Source: Nitratiruptor sp. YY09-18 (GTDB lineage: Bacteria > Campylobacterota > Campylobacteria > Campylobacterales > Nitratiruptoraceae). From it: a stretch of DNA of 64,000 nucleotides. Positions 9,447-18,980 of this stretch are shown one piece after another. The stretch spans positions 806,001 to 870,000 of the forward strand of contig NZ_AP023065.1 in the NCBI RefSeq assembly GCF_016593235.1. The letters run 5' to 3'. The position numbers and the translations under genes were made by a program. The notes under the pieces were generated by a model. That model searched no databases. It was not told where the DNA came from and worked only from the letters and a program-made list of their open reading frames with translations. How positions within the stretch are numbered: the stretch's first letter is position 1; each line of letters starts with the position of its first letter.

Positions 9447-9941
9447 TTGAAGATTGTTACCATTCTCGGATTGCTCCTTCTCTTCATTGCTTTATGGTTT
9501 GCTTTTTTTCACCCTTTTAATGTAACATTTTCCAAAAAAGATCTTCCCGAAATCGAGTTTCATGGATTTAAATACCAAGAGATTACTCCTCAAGGGATTC
9601 AAAATCTCCTCCAAGGCCAAGATGCTACAAAAGAAGAGAAGAGATTGGAAATAGAGCGTTTTACGTTTATAGATAAGAATGAGTCATTGAAGGCTGATAA
9701 GGGAATCTATACAAACGATCTCATAGATCTATTTAAAAATATCCGCTACAGTAAAGATACATATACGATCTCGACGCAAAGAGCACAATACGATCTTAAT
9801 AACCAGATCATTAAAGTACTCGATCCATTTATACTTACATCACCAAAAATGGAAGTACATGGAGCCAAAATGACAATATGGCGAAAATTGGGTAAAATAG
9901 AGGCACAAAAAATCAAAGCAAAAATAGAGAGTAGTTTATGA
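9447..9941 (+). CDS. lptC: LPS export protein LptC
   Basis: Bitopic inner-membrane protein that passes lipopolysaccharide from LptBFG to LptA. One N-terminal transmembrane helix covers about residues 3-21, followed by a periplasmic beta-jellyroll with the characteristic rungs KADKGIYTNDLIDLFKNIRY and TSPKMEVHGAKM. The start is TTG, one base after the kdsC stop. Sequence identity in this family is low, so the assignment leans on topology, length (164 residues) and position between kdsC and lptA. Confidence 0.85.
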   Translation: MKIVTILGLLLLFIALWFAFFHPFNVTFSKKDLPEIEFHGFKYQEITPQGIQNLLQGQDATKEEKRLEIERFTFIDKNESLKADKGIYTNDLIDLFKNIRYSKDTYTISTQRAQYDLNNQIIKVLDPFILTSPKMEVHGAKMTIWRKLGKIEAQKIKAKIESSL

Positions 9942-10393
9942 GAATTGTAGTAGCGATTTTGTTGCTTTTGTCATTTATCTTTGCTGAACAGATTGAAATA
10001 ACTTCACAAAAATTTGAAGGTGATCAAAAGAGACTTCTCTCAATCTTTACCGGCAATGTTTTTATGAAAAAAGGTAAAGATATCATCAAAGCGCAAAAAG
10101 TTACTATTTATTTTGATAAAAAGAGAAAACCTCAAAAAATCATAGCTATTGGAAAAGTAAATTTCACACTCTATGATAAAAATGGAAAATACTATAAAGG
10201 AAACTGCGATAAAGCGATATACTATCCAAAGAAAAAAGAGTATCACCTCTTTGGAAATGTTGCAGTAATGCAGTTGCCAGACAATAAAAAGCTCTATTCG
10301 CAAAAACTTGTCCTCAATCTCCTCACAAGCCATGTGGTGGTAGAGGGTAAAGGGAAAAAACCTGTGAAAATGATTTTTGAGATAAAAGAATGA
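9938..10393 (+). CDS. lptA: LPS transport periplasmic protein LptA
   Basis: A signal peptide (about 1-16, cleavage near FAEQ) precedes an OstA-like beta-jellyroll: ITSQKFEGDQKRLLSIFTGN, followed by repeats of strands such as ATYY-type NCDKAIYYPKKKEYHLFGNV. LptA bridges the periplasm by head-to-tail jellyroll stacking to deliver LPS to LptDE. The start overlaps lptC by 4 bases and the stop overlaps engB by 4 bases, consistent with one coupled message. Confidence 0.9.
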   Translation: MRIVVAILLLLSFIFAEQIEITSQKFEGDQKRLLSIFTGNVFMKKGKDIIKAQKVTIYFDKKRKPQKIIAIGKVNFTLYDKNGKYYKGNCDKAIYYPKKKEYHLFGNVAVMQLPDNKKLYSQKLVLNLLTSHVVVEGKGKKPVKMIFEIKE

Positions 10394-11010
10394 TAGTACC
10401 AATAAAAGCAGACTTTGTTACTTCTGCTCCCTCAATCAAGCAAGCCCCTCCTGCGAGCCTTAGTGAAGTGGCTTTTGTTGGGAGAAGTAATGTAGGAAAA
10501 AGCTCTTTGCTTAATGCTCTAACAAATAGGAAAAATCTTGCAAAAAGCTCAGCAACTCCGGGTAAAACAAAACTGATAAATTTTTTCGATGTGGAGTACA
10601 AAGTAGGAGAGAATCGCTACCCCCTGCGTTTTGTAGATTTGCCAGGGTATGGGTATGCAAAAGCAAGTAAGAGTTTAAAAAATGAGTGGCAAAGACACCT
10701 CACTGATTTTATTAAAAAGCGAGATTCTATAAGAGTCTTTATCCACCTCATAGATGCACGCCATCCTGATCTTGCAATCGATAAAGAGACAGAAGAGTTT
10801 TTGCACTCCATAGCAAAAGGTGACCAAAAAATATTGCATGTCTATACAAAAGCAGATAAACTCAAGCAAAAAGATATAGCAAAAATCAAAAAAATCGATC
10901 CTGAGGCTCTTTTGGTATCGAGCGTGACAAAAAGAGGAATAGAGGATCTCAAACAACAGATTTTGGAGCATGTATTTGGCGATATCCTATCACAAACCAA
11001 AACTCACTGA
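10390..11010 (+). CDS. engB: ribosome biogenesis GTP-binding protein EngB (YsxC/YihA)
   Basis: A small GTPase of 206 residues used in 50S subunit assembly. G1 is GRSNVGKSS (31-39), G2 region SSATPGKT, G3 DLPGYGYAKA and G4 YTKADK, with the G5-like VSSVTKRG near the end, all in the order of the TrmE-Era-EngA-YihA-Septin class. The C-terminus overlaps the following acetyltransferase gene by 41 bases. Confidence 0.95.
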   Translation: MIVPIKADFVTSAPSIKQAPPASLSEVAFVGRSNVGKSSLLNALTNRKNLAKSSATPGKTKLINFFDVEYKVGENRYPLRFVDLPGYGYAKASKSLKNEWQRHLTDFIKKRDSIRVFIHLIDARHPDLAIDKETEEFLHSIAKGDQKILHVYTKADKLKQKDIAKIKKIDPEALLVSSVTKRGIEDLKQQILEHVFGDILSQTKTH

Positions 11011-11440
11011 TATTCCAGCTATGCAGGCACTTGTGAAAGAGGCAGTGCAAGAGGGGATTATACTTCCTCGCAGTGATGATGAGATAGCTACAAATATTCG
11101 CTCATATATAGTTGCAAAAGATGGTAGAAAAATAGTAGGATATGTGGCTTTGCATATACACTCAATGCGACTAGGTGAAATTCGCAGCCTTATAGTAGAT
11201 GAAGAATATAGAGGAAGAAGAATAGGCCAAGAACTGGTTAAAAGAGCAGTGCAAGAGGGAAAAGATCTGGCACTCCAAGAGGTTCTCTCACTCACATATA
11301 ACAAACCATTTTTTGAGAAGTTAGGATTTTATGAAATTGAAAAAGAGAAGATTCCAGAACAAAAAATTTGGCAAGATTGTATAAAATGCAAGCACTTTCC
11401 AGTATGCAACGAAGTGGCAATGATGAAAAAAATCTCCTAG
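10970..11440 (+). CDS. GNAT acetyltransferase, probable stand-alone N-acetylglutamate synthase
   Basis: A single GNAT domain of 156 residues. The acetyl-CoA-binding motif A is IRSLIVDEEYRGRRIGQELV (about 73-92) and the fold ends with PFFEKLGFYEIEKEKIP. The C-terminal Cys-rich tail (IWQDCIKCKHFPVCNEVAM) resembles short ArgA-type N-acetylglutamate synthases that lack the kinase-like domain, which suggests the first step of arginine synthesis. The specificity is inference. The start at 10970 lies inside engB; an in-frame TTG at 10976 is an equally good start because MAISYHKPKL would keep the whole domain. Confidence 0.8.
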   Translation: MYLAISYHKPKLTDIPAMQALVKEAVQEGIILPRSDDEIATNIRSYIVAKDGRKIVGYVALHIHSMRLGEIRSLIVDEEYRGRRIGQELVKRAVQEGKDLALQEVLSLTYNKPFFEKLGFYEIEKEKIPEQKIWQDCIKCKHFPVCNEVAMMKKIS

Positions 11441-11850
11441 CAATATTTCTTACTATTGCAGCTATCTTATTCTATGAGCCACTTACAACTATATATCCTT
11501 TTTTGCCACCACTTTTTGGATTGGCAGTGTGGAAAGTATACTCATCCAAAAACATTTTCATAAAAGTATTATGGATTTTTTATCTCTATCTCTATGAAGT
11601 AGATCACAATATTGTTGGATTTGCACTATTAATAACTCTCTTTCTTAGCTACTCTGTATCACATAAGATAGCTCAGCTTTTCTATTGCAAAACATGCCTT
11701 AAAGTGGTGCTTGTGTTGCTTTTTTATGCTATTTTTGTTTTGTTATTAAATTTTTTATCCTATATTTTCAATAGCAATTATAATTTTAATTGGATCGATA
11801 TTTTGTACTATCTTATCATCGATATTATCATAGTGGCCTATGCGGTATAA
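11386..11850 (+). CDS. small polytopic membrane protein, possibly MreD-like
   Basis: About 155 residues with four to five hydrophobic helices (roughly 17-33, 45-58, 64-82, 92-115 and 126-150) and little else. It overlaps the acetyltransferase end and its own end overlaps mrdA by 11 bases. A hydrophobic protein of this size directly before PBP2 occupies the position of MreD in elongation-complex gene clusters, which is the only basis for the MreD suggestion; I see no decisive sequence motif. Starts at 11386 or 11404 (MQRSGNDEKN) are both plausible, and neither has a clear ribosome site. Confidence 0.6.
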   Translation: MQALSSMQRSGNDEKNLLAIFLTIAAILFYEPLTTIYPFLPPLFGLAVWKVYSSKNIFIKVLWIFYLYLYEVDHNIVGFALLITLFLSYSVSHKIAQLFYCKTCLKVVLVLLFYAIFVLLLNFLSYIFNSNYNFNWIDILYYLIIDIIIVAYAV

Positions 11851-13633
11851 AATAGCTCTTACATTCTTTGCACTGGTATGGATTGTCCTTCTTAGTCGTG
11901 TTTACTACCTCGCTATCAAATCTAATAGCTACTATGAGACACTTGCAAAGCAAAATATGATAAAAAAAGAGTGGATTATACCTGTGAGGGGAGAGATATT
12001 TGATCGCAATAAAATCCCCCTCGCAGTCAACAAAATCGGCTTCAAAATCACACTCCAGCCTCATATGCACTCATCCGAACTTAATCAAACAATACTTACT
12101 CTTCAAGAATTTTTTCACGATCTTAATGCTACAAAAATAGTTAGACGTTATAATAGAGACAACTCTCCTTATAATCACGATTTTATTGAAGTCGTACCGT
12201 TTATTGATTATTATGAGCTCTTACCATATTTTACAAAGCTGCAGCTCAATCCTCATATAGCAATAGAGCCAACTTTCAAGCGTTACTATCCACAAGGCAA
12301 GATTGCCTCTCATATCTTAGGCTATGTTGGCAAGACCAACCGCAAAGAGGCAAAGAGTGATAAAGTAGCAAAAATTACAGGTATAATAGGCAAAAACGGA
12401 TTGGAAAAGTTTTATAACAGCTATCTTGAAGGGCAGCTTGGATATAAGCTTGTGAAGGTGAGTGCCTTTAACGAAGAGCTAGAGACTCTCAAAAGAGTCG
12501 ATCCAGTCCAAAATAATCACCTCTATACCACAATAGATCTGCGACTTCAAAAGTATATCCAGTCGCTCTTTGAAGGAAAAATGGGTGTAGCGATTGTGAT
12601 GAAAACAGATGGTGAAATTTTAGCAGCAGTAAGTTATCCAGAGTATGATCTGAATATGTTTGTATCAGGGATTTCGCGAAAAGATTGGCAAAGACTCATA
12701 ACAGATCTTTCGCATCCGTTTACCAATAAACTCATTCATGGCCTCTATCCTCCAGGATCAACTATAAAAATGGGAGTGGGACTCTCTTTTATAGATTCAA
12801 GAAAAATATCAGCATATACTCCTTTTTATTGCAAAGGGTATATTGAGCTTGGTAAGAGGAAATTTCGCTGCTGGAAGACATGGGGACATGGAGAGGTGCG
12901 CCTTGTAAAAGCAATTAGAGAGAGTTGTGATGTATATTTTTATGAGGGGAGTTTACGGGTAGGGATCAATAAAATTGCCCATGATTTACGAAAAATGGGG
13001 CTTGGTGTAAGGAGTGGTGTTGATTTGCCAAATGAATTTATAGGTGTTATACCAGATAAAGCGTGGAAGATGCGCCACTACAAGATGCCTTGGTATAAAG
13101 GTGAAACAGTTGTGAGTGCTATTGGACAAGGATATGATCTTGTCACTCCTATGCAGATAGCTCGTTACACTGCTCTCATAGCCAGTGGTAAGCTTCCAAC
13201 TCCCCATTTTGCTAAAAGTTTTAAAGATAAACCCTATAAAAAGAAAATTCAAGATATTCTCTCACCTCTTCAAAAGCGCAATCTCAACTTCATCCAGCGA
13301 GGTATGTATGAAGTTTGTAACCATGAAAAGGGAACTGCTTATAAATATCTCAACACCCCAATAATCATAGCTGGAAAGACGGGAACTGCACAGATTGTAG
13401 GAATTCCACAAGATGAAAAAGAGAGAATGAAAGAGGAGGATATGGCTTACTATACTCGCTCCCATGCATGGCTTACCACATATGCTCCCTATCACAATCC
13501 AAAATATGTAGTCACCATATTAGTGGAGCATGGTGGCCATGGAGGCTCGGCTGCTGGGCCGATAGTATCGAAGATCTATTGGAAAATGATGGAACTTGGC
13601 TATTTTAAGGCAAATGATTTAAAGCAAAAATAG
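11840..13633 (+). CDS. mrdA: penicillin-binding protein 2 (cell elongation transpeptidase)
   Basis: Class B PBP of 597 residues that cross-links peptidoglycan during cell elongation. One transmembrane helix at about 5-25 is followed by the PBP dimerisation domain (VRGEIFDRNKIPLA near 50) and the transpeptidase domain. The acylation motif is GSTIK with Ser307 and Lys310, the second motif is SCD (in RESCDVYFYEG), and the third is KTG at 513-515. The closing HGGHGGSAAGPI segment is typical of PBP2. It terminates a long plus-strand run and its 3' end overlaps the convergent exchanger gene by 29 bases. Confidence 0.95.
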   Translation: MRYKIALTFFALVWIVLLSRVYYLAIKSNSYYETLAKQNMIKKEWIIPVRGEIFDRNKIPLAVNKIGFKITLQPHMHSSELNQTILTLQEFFHDLNATKIVRRYNRDNSPYNHDFIEVVPFIDYYELLPYFTKLQLNPHIAIEPTFKRYYPQGKIASHILGYVGKTNRKEAKSDKVAKITGIIGKNGLEKFYNSYLEGQLGYKLVKVSAFNEELETLKRVDPVQNNHLYTTIDLRLQKYIQSLFEGKMGVAIVMKTDGEILAAVSYPEYDLNMFVSGISRKDWQRLITDLSHPFTNKLIHGLYPPGSTIKMGVGLSFIDSRKISAYTPFYCKGYIELGKRKFRCWKTWGHGEVRLVKAIRESCDVYFYEGSLRVGINKIAHDLRKMGLGVRSGVDLPNEFIGVIPDKAWKMRHYKMPWYKGETVVSAIGQGYDLVTPMQIARYTALIASGKLPTPHFAKSFKDKPYKKKIQDILSPLQKRNLNFIQRGMYEVCNHEKGTAYKYLNTPIIIAGKTGTAQIVGIPQDEKERMKEEDMAYYTRSHAWLTTYAPYHNPKYVVTILVEHGGHGGSAAGPIVSKIYWKMMELGYFKANDLKQK

Positions 13634-14537
13634 CAAAAGTTGCTAAGAGTACAATACCAGCAGATTTGTTATAGAGCTTGTTGGCGCTAATGAAGATAAG
13701 CATCAAAGATGCAAAGAGGGCTGTGAGAATATCAAAACCATAAGTTTGCAGATCGACTTTGAGAGGATTGACAATTGCAGCTGATCCTAGCACTACGCTA
13801 AAATTTGCAACATTTGATCCAATGATATTGCCTATACTCATATCTGCTTTTTTATTGATTGCGGCGACAATACTGACAACAAGTTCTGGAAGACTTGTAC
13901 CAAAAGCTACCAAAAAGAGCCCTATGATCCATTCACTTACCCCAAGGCTCCTCGCTATATTGCTAGCACTCTGCACAGTGTAGTCAGCTCCATAGACAAC
14001 CATTAAAAATCCAACAATCAAAAAGAGTATTGTTACAGGCCACTTAAATGCTTCACGCGCAAGCTCCTCTTCTACTTCTCCAGCTACAAGGGTTGGCTCT
14101 TGGGATAAAAAGAGCAGATAAGCACCCATTATGAGCAAAAAGACCACTCCTTCTCCTACAGATATGGTTCCATCATAGGCTACAAGCAAAAAGATCAAAA
14201 CGGGAAAAAGCGACCATGCACTATCTTTTCCAAAGATATCGCGTCTAGGGTGTATATGCTTTGCTATGAGAAAGACAAGACCTAGCACTACAGTGATATT
14301 GATGGTAACACTGCCTATTACATTGGAGACTGCTAAATCGCTTTTGCCATGCCAGCTTGCTGCAATACTCGCAGCCATTTCGGGAAGACTTGTGCCCAAA
14401 GCAATGAGTGTCGCACCAATGACAAATTCACTGATTCCAAAGTGCAGAGCAATCTTTTCAGACTCTTTGATAATAAAGTCTGCTCCTTTGATCAAAGCTG
14501 CCATGGCAAGAAGAAAGATTATATAATCACTCATCAT
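13605..14537 (-). CDS. CaCA-family Na+/Ca2+ exchanger (YrbG type)
   Basis: An integral membrane antiporter of 310 residues with two inverted halves. The two alpha-repeat signatures are clear: EFVIGATLIALGTSLPEMAAS (about 36-56) and SEWIIGLFLVAFGTSLPELV (about 195-215), each followed by a glycine-rich N-V-I-G-S motif (SNVIGSVTINI and GNIIGSNVANF). The acidic Glu in each repeat coordinates Ca2+. Physiological cations are not defined by sequence. The start overlaps ybeY by 11 bases; two adjacent ATG codons make the exact start uncertain by one residue. Confidence 0.92.
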   Translation of the reverse strand: MMSDYIIFLLAMAALIKGADFIIKESEKIALHFGISEFVIGATLIALGTSLPEMAASIAASWHGKSDLAVSNVIGSVTINITVVLGLVFLIAKHIHPRRDIFGKDSAWSLFPVLIFLLVAYDGTISVGEGVVFLLIMGAYLLFLSQEPTLVAGEVEEELAREAFKWPVTILFLIVGFLMVVYGADYTVQSASNIARSLGVSEWIIGLFLVAFGTSLPELVVSIVAAINKKADMSIGNIIGSNVANFSVVLGSAAIVNPLKVDLQTYGFDILTALFASLMLIFISANKLYNKSAGIVLLATFAIFALNHLP

Positions 14538-14949
14538 CTGTCCTTACGATAAGGCTTGTGGGTAAATTGAACTTTTCAATAATCTCTTGCTCCTTTTGGC
14601 GCATCTGGCCTTGGTCTATTTCGTGATCGAATCCAAGGAGATGTAAAAGCCCATGCAAAAAGAGAAGTGCAATCTCTTCTTGGAGGGTATGGCCATATCT
14701 TTTAGCAACTGACTCTGCGACATCAGCACAAATTACGATACTTCCGAGCATTGATCCGGGAGTCTGTGCAAGTGGAAAACTCAAAACATCAGTAGGAGCA
14801 TTTTTATTGCGATAAGTAGCGTTGAGCTGTTGGATTGTATTTTTATCGACTATGAGAAGTTCTATATCTTTATCTGTTAAAGAGTTTGCGATTTTTTCGA
14901 TAATGTTACTATCAATAGCAGTTTTTGTTCTATTATCAATCTCAATCAT
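14527..14949 (-). CDS. ybeY: endoribonuclease YbeY (rRNA maturation)
   Basis: Single-strand-specific, zinc-dependent endoribonuclease involved in 16S rRNA 3' maturation and ribosome quality control. The zinc site [14 protein letters not shown] lies at about residues 104-117, with the conserved TDVLSFPLA segment near 77-85. Length of 140 residues is normal. It is divergent from the chemoreceptor gene with a 45-base gap and overlaps the exchanger gene downstream. Confidence 0.95.
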   Translation of the reverse strand: MIEIDNRTKTAIDSNIIEKIANSLTDKDIELLIVDKNTIQQLNATYRNKNAPTDVLSFPLAQTPGSMLGSIVICADVAESVAKRYGHTLQEEIALLFLHGLLHLLGFDHEIDQGQMRQKEQEIIEKFNLPTSLIVRTDDE

Positions 14950-14969
14950 TGCAGCCCATTTTTTTGCTG

Positions 14970-14975
14970 TATTTT
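14970..14975 (+). promoter_or_regulatory. possible -10 box of the chemoreceptor operon
   Basis: TATTTT followed by ACCAAAAAAGG and the ATG 19 bases after the box. It is a weak match, but the arrangement repeats that of other promoters in this window. Confidence 0.35.
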
Positions 14976-14994
14976 ACCAAAAAAGGATAGATGG

Positions 14995-16974
14995 ATGTTT
15001 AAAACTATCAAAGCAAAAATGATTCTCCTTGTGATTATTTTTATCACTTATGCAGGAATAATGGGGGTCAGAGATATAGCAAGAGATTATAAAGAGTTCC
15101 AAAACGCCCAAAATATCAAGTATGATGTACTCTTGAGCATAAAAATTTCAAATCTTGTGCATGAGCTGCAAAAAGAGAGAGGTAGAAGTGCAGGTTATCT
15201 TGGCAGTAGAGGTAAAAAGTTTGCTTATGAGATAAAATTGCAATATCAACTCACAGATAACCGCTTGCGAGAGCTCAAAGAGTATGTAGCCAAAAATCAA
15301 AATAGCAAAGGAAGTTTGCAGCAAAAAATTTTAAATATTCTCCAATCACTCCAAAAACTTGACAAAATCAGAAAAGATGTCCTAGCACTCCGTATTGAGA
15401 CCAAAAAAGCAATTGGATTTTATACACGCATAAATGGAGAGTTTTTACAAACAATTGGACTCATAGCAAAACAGTGTGACAATGCTCTCATAGCTAAAGA
15501 GCTGTTGGCATATGACTATTTTCTCCAAGCAAAAGAGCGTGCAGGGATCGAGAGAGCTGTTCTTTCGGCTACCTTTGCAAAAGATGGTTTTATGCAAGGA
15601 TTCTTTGTAAAATATATAAAGCTTATGACTGAGCAAAAAGCCTTTATCGATGCATTTGCAACTGCAGCACCTCAAAAGCTTCTCCAAATATATAAGAGCA
15701 ATTACAAAGGAAAAGCTATCGAAGAGGTTGCACGTATGGAAAGGGTTGCCATAGATCTTCATAAAAGTGGCGGATTTGGCATAGACCCTGCATACTGGTT
15801 TGATACTATTACAAAGAAGATAAATCTTTTAAAGGATATTGAGGATAAAATCGCTCATATCATTATCGAAGACAATCAGCATATTATTCAAGAGAACAAG
15901 CAAGATCTCCTTGTGACACTTTTCATTACTGCTCTAGGTCTTCTTCTCGTTCTAGTTATAAGCTATCTCATAATTGAGCGCTCAATCAATACCTATATCC
16001 AAACCATTAATACAAACCTTGAAGAGATTACCAAAACCAAAGATTTTTCAAGAGAGATACCTCTGAATTCGCAAGATGAGTTGAGCAAAATTGTCAAAAA
16101 TATCAATACGCTCATAACTTTTGCAAAAGAGATCATTGCACATGCAAAAGAGGGAGTAGAGAAAGATTCAAAAGTTGCCCAAGAGCTCTCACAAGCTGCC
16201 ATAGAGATAGGGAACAATATGGAGCAAGAAGCCTATTTCGTTTCTCAAAGTGCCAATAACGCACAAAAGGTCAAAGAGCCACTCCTTAACTCTGTAGCTA
16301 AACTAGATCATGCACAAACAGATATGCAGCAAGCAAACAATCTTTTGCAAATTTCAAAAAAAAGTATTTTAGAGCTTGTAAGAGAAGTTAAACGCAGTGC
16401 AAACAAAGAGGAGCATGTTGCAAAAGAGCTTAGCAGATTGGTCGAGCTTACTGATGAGACATCCAATGTATTGATACTCATTGAGGAGATAGCCAACCAG
16501 ACAAATCTTTTAGCACTCAATGCTGCTATTGAAGCAGCCCGTGCTGGAGAGCATGGCAAAGGTTTTGCGGTTGTGGCTGATGAAGTAAGAGGGCTTGCTG
16601 AAAAATCGAGAAACCATGTTGAAAAGATCAGTGGTACGATCACACAGCTACTCATGCAGATAGAAAGTATTAGTACAGAAATTGCAAACAATGCAAAAAA
16701 CATTATAAATCTTTCAAACAGAGTCAACAACATTGAAGCTGATGTTGACTCTGTATCGAGTGTCATGGATGAGACTGTCAAAAGTTCTTTAAGCGCATCA
16801 CAGCAGATCAAAAATATTCTTAAAAATATTGAAGATATAATTGTTGATATGGATAAAATCAATGAAATCTCTTCACTCAATGCAAGAAATGTGGAAGAGA
16901 TCGCAACCTCTACAGAGTATCTATACAAACAGATCGATATTTTACGTAGCAAACTGCAAGCATATAAGACATGA
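14995..16974 (+). CDS. methyl-accepting chemotaxis protein with NIT sensor domain
   Basis: A chemoreceptor of 659 residues. One transmembrane helix (about 8-25) starts the protein, the periplasmic part is all-helical with the NIT-domain hallmark [19 protein letters not shown] (about 54-72), a second helix lies at about 305-325, then a HAMP domain and a cytoplasmic signalling domain whose tip reads [23 protein letters not shown] domains are associated with sensing nitrate and nitrite, so nitrate taxis is a reasonable inference for an organism likely to respire nitrate; the ligand is not proven. No NWETF-type tether is present at the C-terminus (ends LQAYKT). It overlaps cheB by 4 bases. Confidence 0.93.
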   Translation: MFKTIKAKMILLVIIFITYAGIMGVRDIARDYKEFQNAQNIKYDVLLSIKISNLVHELQKERGRSAGYLGSRGKKFAYEIKLQYQLTDNRLRELKEYVAKNQNSKGSLQQKILNILQSLQKLDKIRKDVLALRIETKKAIGFYTRINGEFLQTIGLIAKQCDNALIAKELLAYDYFLQAKERAGIERAVLSATFAKDGFMQGFFVKYIKLMTEQKAFIDAFATAAPQKLLQIYKSNYKGKAIEEVARMERVAIDLHKSGGFGIDPAYWFDTITKKINLLKDIEDKIAHIIIEDNQHIIQENKQDLLVTLFITALGLLLVLVISYLIIERSINTYIQTINTNLEEITKTKDFSREIPLNSQDELSKIVKNINTLITFAKEIIAHAKEGVEKDSKVAQELSQAAIEIGNNMEQEAYFVSQSANNAQKVKEPLLNSVAKLDHAQTDMQQANNLLQISKKSILELVREVKRSANKEEHVAKELSRLVELTDETSNVLILIEEIANQTNLLALNAAIEAARAGEHGKGFAVVADEVRGLAEKSRNHVEKISGTITQLLMQIESISTEIANNAKNIINLSNRVNNIEADVDSVSSVMDETVKSSLSASQQIKNILKNIEDIIVDMDKINEISSLNARNVEEIATSTEYLYKQIDILRSKLQAYKT

Positions 16975-17543
16975 GACTTGTATTTATAGGAGCCTCGGCT
17001 GGAAGTATTTGTAGTCTTGAAAAGATTATAAAAGCTCTAACAAAACTTGAAGGAGCTGTGATTATGGCAGTACATCTCCATGAGAGTTATATTGATGGAT
17101 TTGTTGAGATACTACAACAAAATGCATCAATTCCTGTACAAAAGGTAACACCACAAACTATCATCCAAAAGAATCACATATATATCTGCAACAGTAAAAA
17201 TAGCACAGTCTACAAAAGCATCGATGGAAATGAGGTACTTTGCAATGAATCTTACCAAGAGTCAATCTACACTCCTGATATCGATCGACTCTTTCTTTCC
17301 ATTGCTAGCAATAAAAAAGATCTGCACGATGTGATGGCGATTTTACTCTCAGGCATCGGTGATAATGGTATTGTTGGCCTCAAATCTCTCAAAAAAGGCG
17401 GCGCTACAACAATTGTAGCAGCAAAGGAGAGTGCAGCAGTCTATGGTATGCCCAAAAGAGCTGTAGAGGAAAAGGCTTGCGAGCAGGTTCTCAATCTCCA
17501 TCAAATAATTGTAACGATAGAGAAGTTTTTGGATCATGCATAA
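16971..17543 (+). CDS. cheB: CheB-type protein-glutamate methylesterase domain, no receiver domain
   Basis: A 190-residue protein consisting only of the methylesterase domain. The nucleophile elbow is GASAGS (Ser9) and the catalytic His is probably His35 in AVHLHES. The third triad segment, usually TGMGxDG, reads SGIGDNG (about 127-133), so Asn stands where the catalytic Asp is expected and an Asp lies one position earlier; activity should not be assumed. Receiver-less CheB is known in Campylobacter. The gene is coupled to the receptor upstream and overlaps cheR by 8 bases. Confidence 0.88.
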   Translation: MRLVFIGASAGSICSLEKIIKALTKLEGAVIMAVHLHESYIDGFVEILQQNASIPVQKVTPQTIIQKNHIYICNSKNSTVYKSIDGNEVLCNESYQESIYTPDIDRLFLSIASNKKDLHDVMAILLSGIGDNGIVGLKSLKKGGATTIVAAKESAAVYGMPKRAVEEKACEQVLNLHQIIVTIEKFLDHA

Positions 17544-18309
17544 CTGCCTCAAAAGAATTGAGAGACTCTTTTACGAAAAGACCGGTATCACATTCAAAAA
17601 TAAAGAGTCACTTTTATATATGAAGATTGCGCAACTTATGCAAAAAAGTTCTATTTACTCTTGTGAAGAGTTTTGGAGGCATTTACTCAATAATGAAGCA
17701 CTCTTTGGCTCCTTGATTGAGGAGTTGACCATATCACAAAGTTATTTTTTCCGTGAAAGGGTACAGTTTGATATGCTTATAGATCTCATACACAATGACT
17801 ATATAGCAGCTCCTTCAATTCTCTCGCTCCCCTGTGCACGTGGCGAAGAGCCTTATAGCATTGCAATAACGCTCCTGCAAAATGGCATAAAAAGTTTTTT
17901 CATTGATGCAATAGATATCAGTATGCAAGCAATTGCTATTGCCAAAGATGGTAAATATGAAAAGAGAGAGTGCAAAAATATAGATGAAAATACAATAAAG
18001 AAATTTTTTGATAATAATGATAACTACTATATCATCAAAGATCTTGTCAAAGAGAGAATCAATTTTTATGTTATGAATCTCTTTGATAAAAATCTCTTGC
18101 ATTTTGGTAAGTACGATTTTATATTTTGTCGCAATCTCTTTATTTATCTTGATGATCAAAAGAAGCAAGAAGCTCTGCAAATCTTCCATACGCTTCTTAA
18201 AGAGGGCGGATATCTCTTTTTGAGTTTTTCAGACTACTTTAAAACACATCCAGGTTTTGTTAAAATTGCAATCGATAATAAGATCTATTACAAAAAGTCA
18301 GTTATATGA
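17536..18309 (+). CDS. cheR: CheR-type chemoreceptor methyltransferase
   Basis: S-adenosylmethionine-dependent methyltransferase that methylates receptor glutamates. The N-terminal helical domain holds the substrate-contact ISQSYFFRE segment (about 66-74); the SAM-binding domain has ARGEEPYSIAITLLQ (about 101-115), the acidic IDAIDIS loop and IFCRNLFIYL (about 196-205), which aligns with the IFCRNVMIYF of enterobacterial CheR. 257 residues is close to family length. It overlaps cheB and queC by a few bases, so receptor, CheB and CheR form a self-contained adaptation unit. Confidence 0.93.
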   Translation: MHNCLKRIERLFYEKTGITFKNKESLLYMKIAQLMQKSSIYSCEEFWRHLLNNEALFGSLIEELTISQSYFFRERVQFDMLIDLIHNDYIAAPSILSLPCARGEEPYSIAITLLQNGIKSFFIDAIDISMQAIAIAKDGKYEKRECKNIDENTIKKFFDNNDNYYIIKDLVKERINFYVMNLFDKNLLHFGKYDFIFCRNLFIYLDDQKKQEALQIFHTLLKEGGYLFLSFSDYFKTHPGFVKIAIDNKIYYKKSVI

Positions 18310-18980
18310 AAAAAGCAGTCTGTATTCTTAGTGGTGGAATGGATAGCAGTGTTGCAAGCTTTATAGCAAAAAAAGAGGGTTATGAAATTGTAGCACTCCA
18401 CTTTAATTATTCTCAACGTACCCAAAATCGTGAACTCCAAGCTTTTCGCGATATTGCTCGAGTATTAGAGGCTAAAACATATGAGATAGATCTTCCTTTT
18501 TTCAAGCAGATTGGTGCTTCAGCTTTGGTGGATGAAAACCTTGAAGTTCCTACTGAAGGTATTAAACCAGGGGTTCCAATCACATATGTACCTTTTCGCA
18601 ATGGCATATTTTTGAGTATTGCAGCTGCCATAGCAGAAAAGGAGCAGGCTGAAGCGATCTATATCGGTGTTGTAGAAGAGGATAGTAGTGGCTATCCAGA
18701 TTGCACAGAGTCTTTTATCCAAGCGATGCAAAAAGCTATCAATCTTGGCACAAAAGATGAGACCCGCATACGTATCAAAACACCACTTATCCATCTCAAA
18801 AAAGAGGATATCGTGTCACTTGGAGCAGAGCTTGGTGTGCCTTTGGAACTTACTTGGAGCTGTTATAAAAATGAAGAGAAGGCATGTGGAGTGTGCGATA
18901 GCTGCAGATTACGTCTCAAAGGTTTTGCAAAAGCTGGACTGGAGGATAAGATCCCCTATGAGACTAAAGAAGTCTCATAG
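18306..18980 (+). CDS. queC: 7-cyano-7-deazaguanine synthase
   Basis: Converts 7-carboxy-7-deazaguanine to preQ0 in queuosine biosynthesis with ATP and ammonia. The PP-loop SGGMDSS is at residues 9-15, the substrate segment VPFRNGIFLSIAAA at about 93-106, and the C-terminal zinc ligands are four cysteines in WSCYKNEEKACGVCDSCR. The start overlaps the cheR stop. The 3' end overlaps the convergent APC permease gene by 17 bases. Confidence 0.95.
   Translation: MKKAVCILSGGMDSSVASFIAKKEGYEIVALHFNYSQRTQNRELQAFRDIARVLEAKTYEIDLPFFKQIGASALVDENLEVPTEGIKPGVPITYVPFRNGIFLSIAAAIAEKEQAEAIYIGVVEEDSSGYPDCTESFIQAMQKAINLGTKDETRIRIKTPLIHLKKEDIVSLGAELGVPLELTWSCYKNEEKACGVCDSCRLRLKGFAKAGLEDKIPYETKEVS

Noticed and set aside
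16308-16952. A 214-codon minus-strand open frame within the chemoreceptor gene
   Set aside because: Shadow of the repetitive helical signalling domain; its composition (Ser, Ile, Leu) mirrors the receptor codons.
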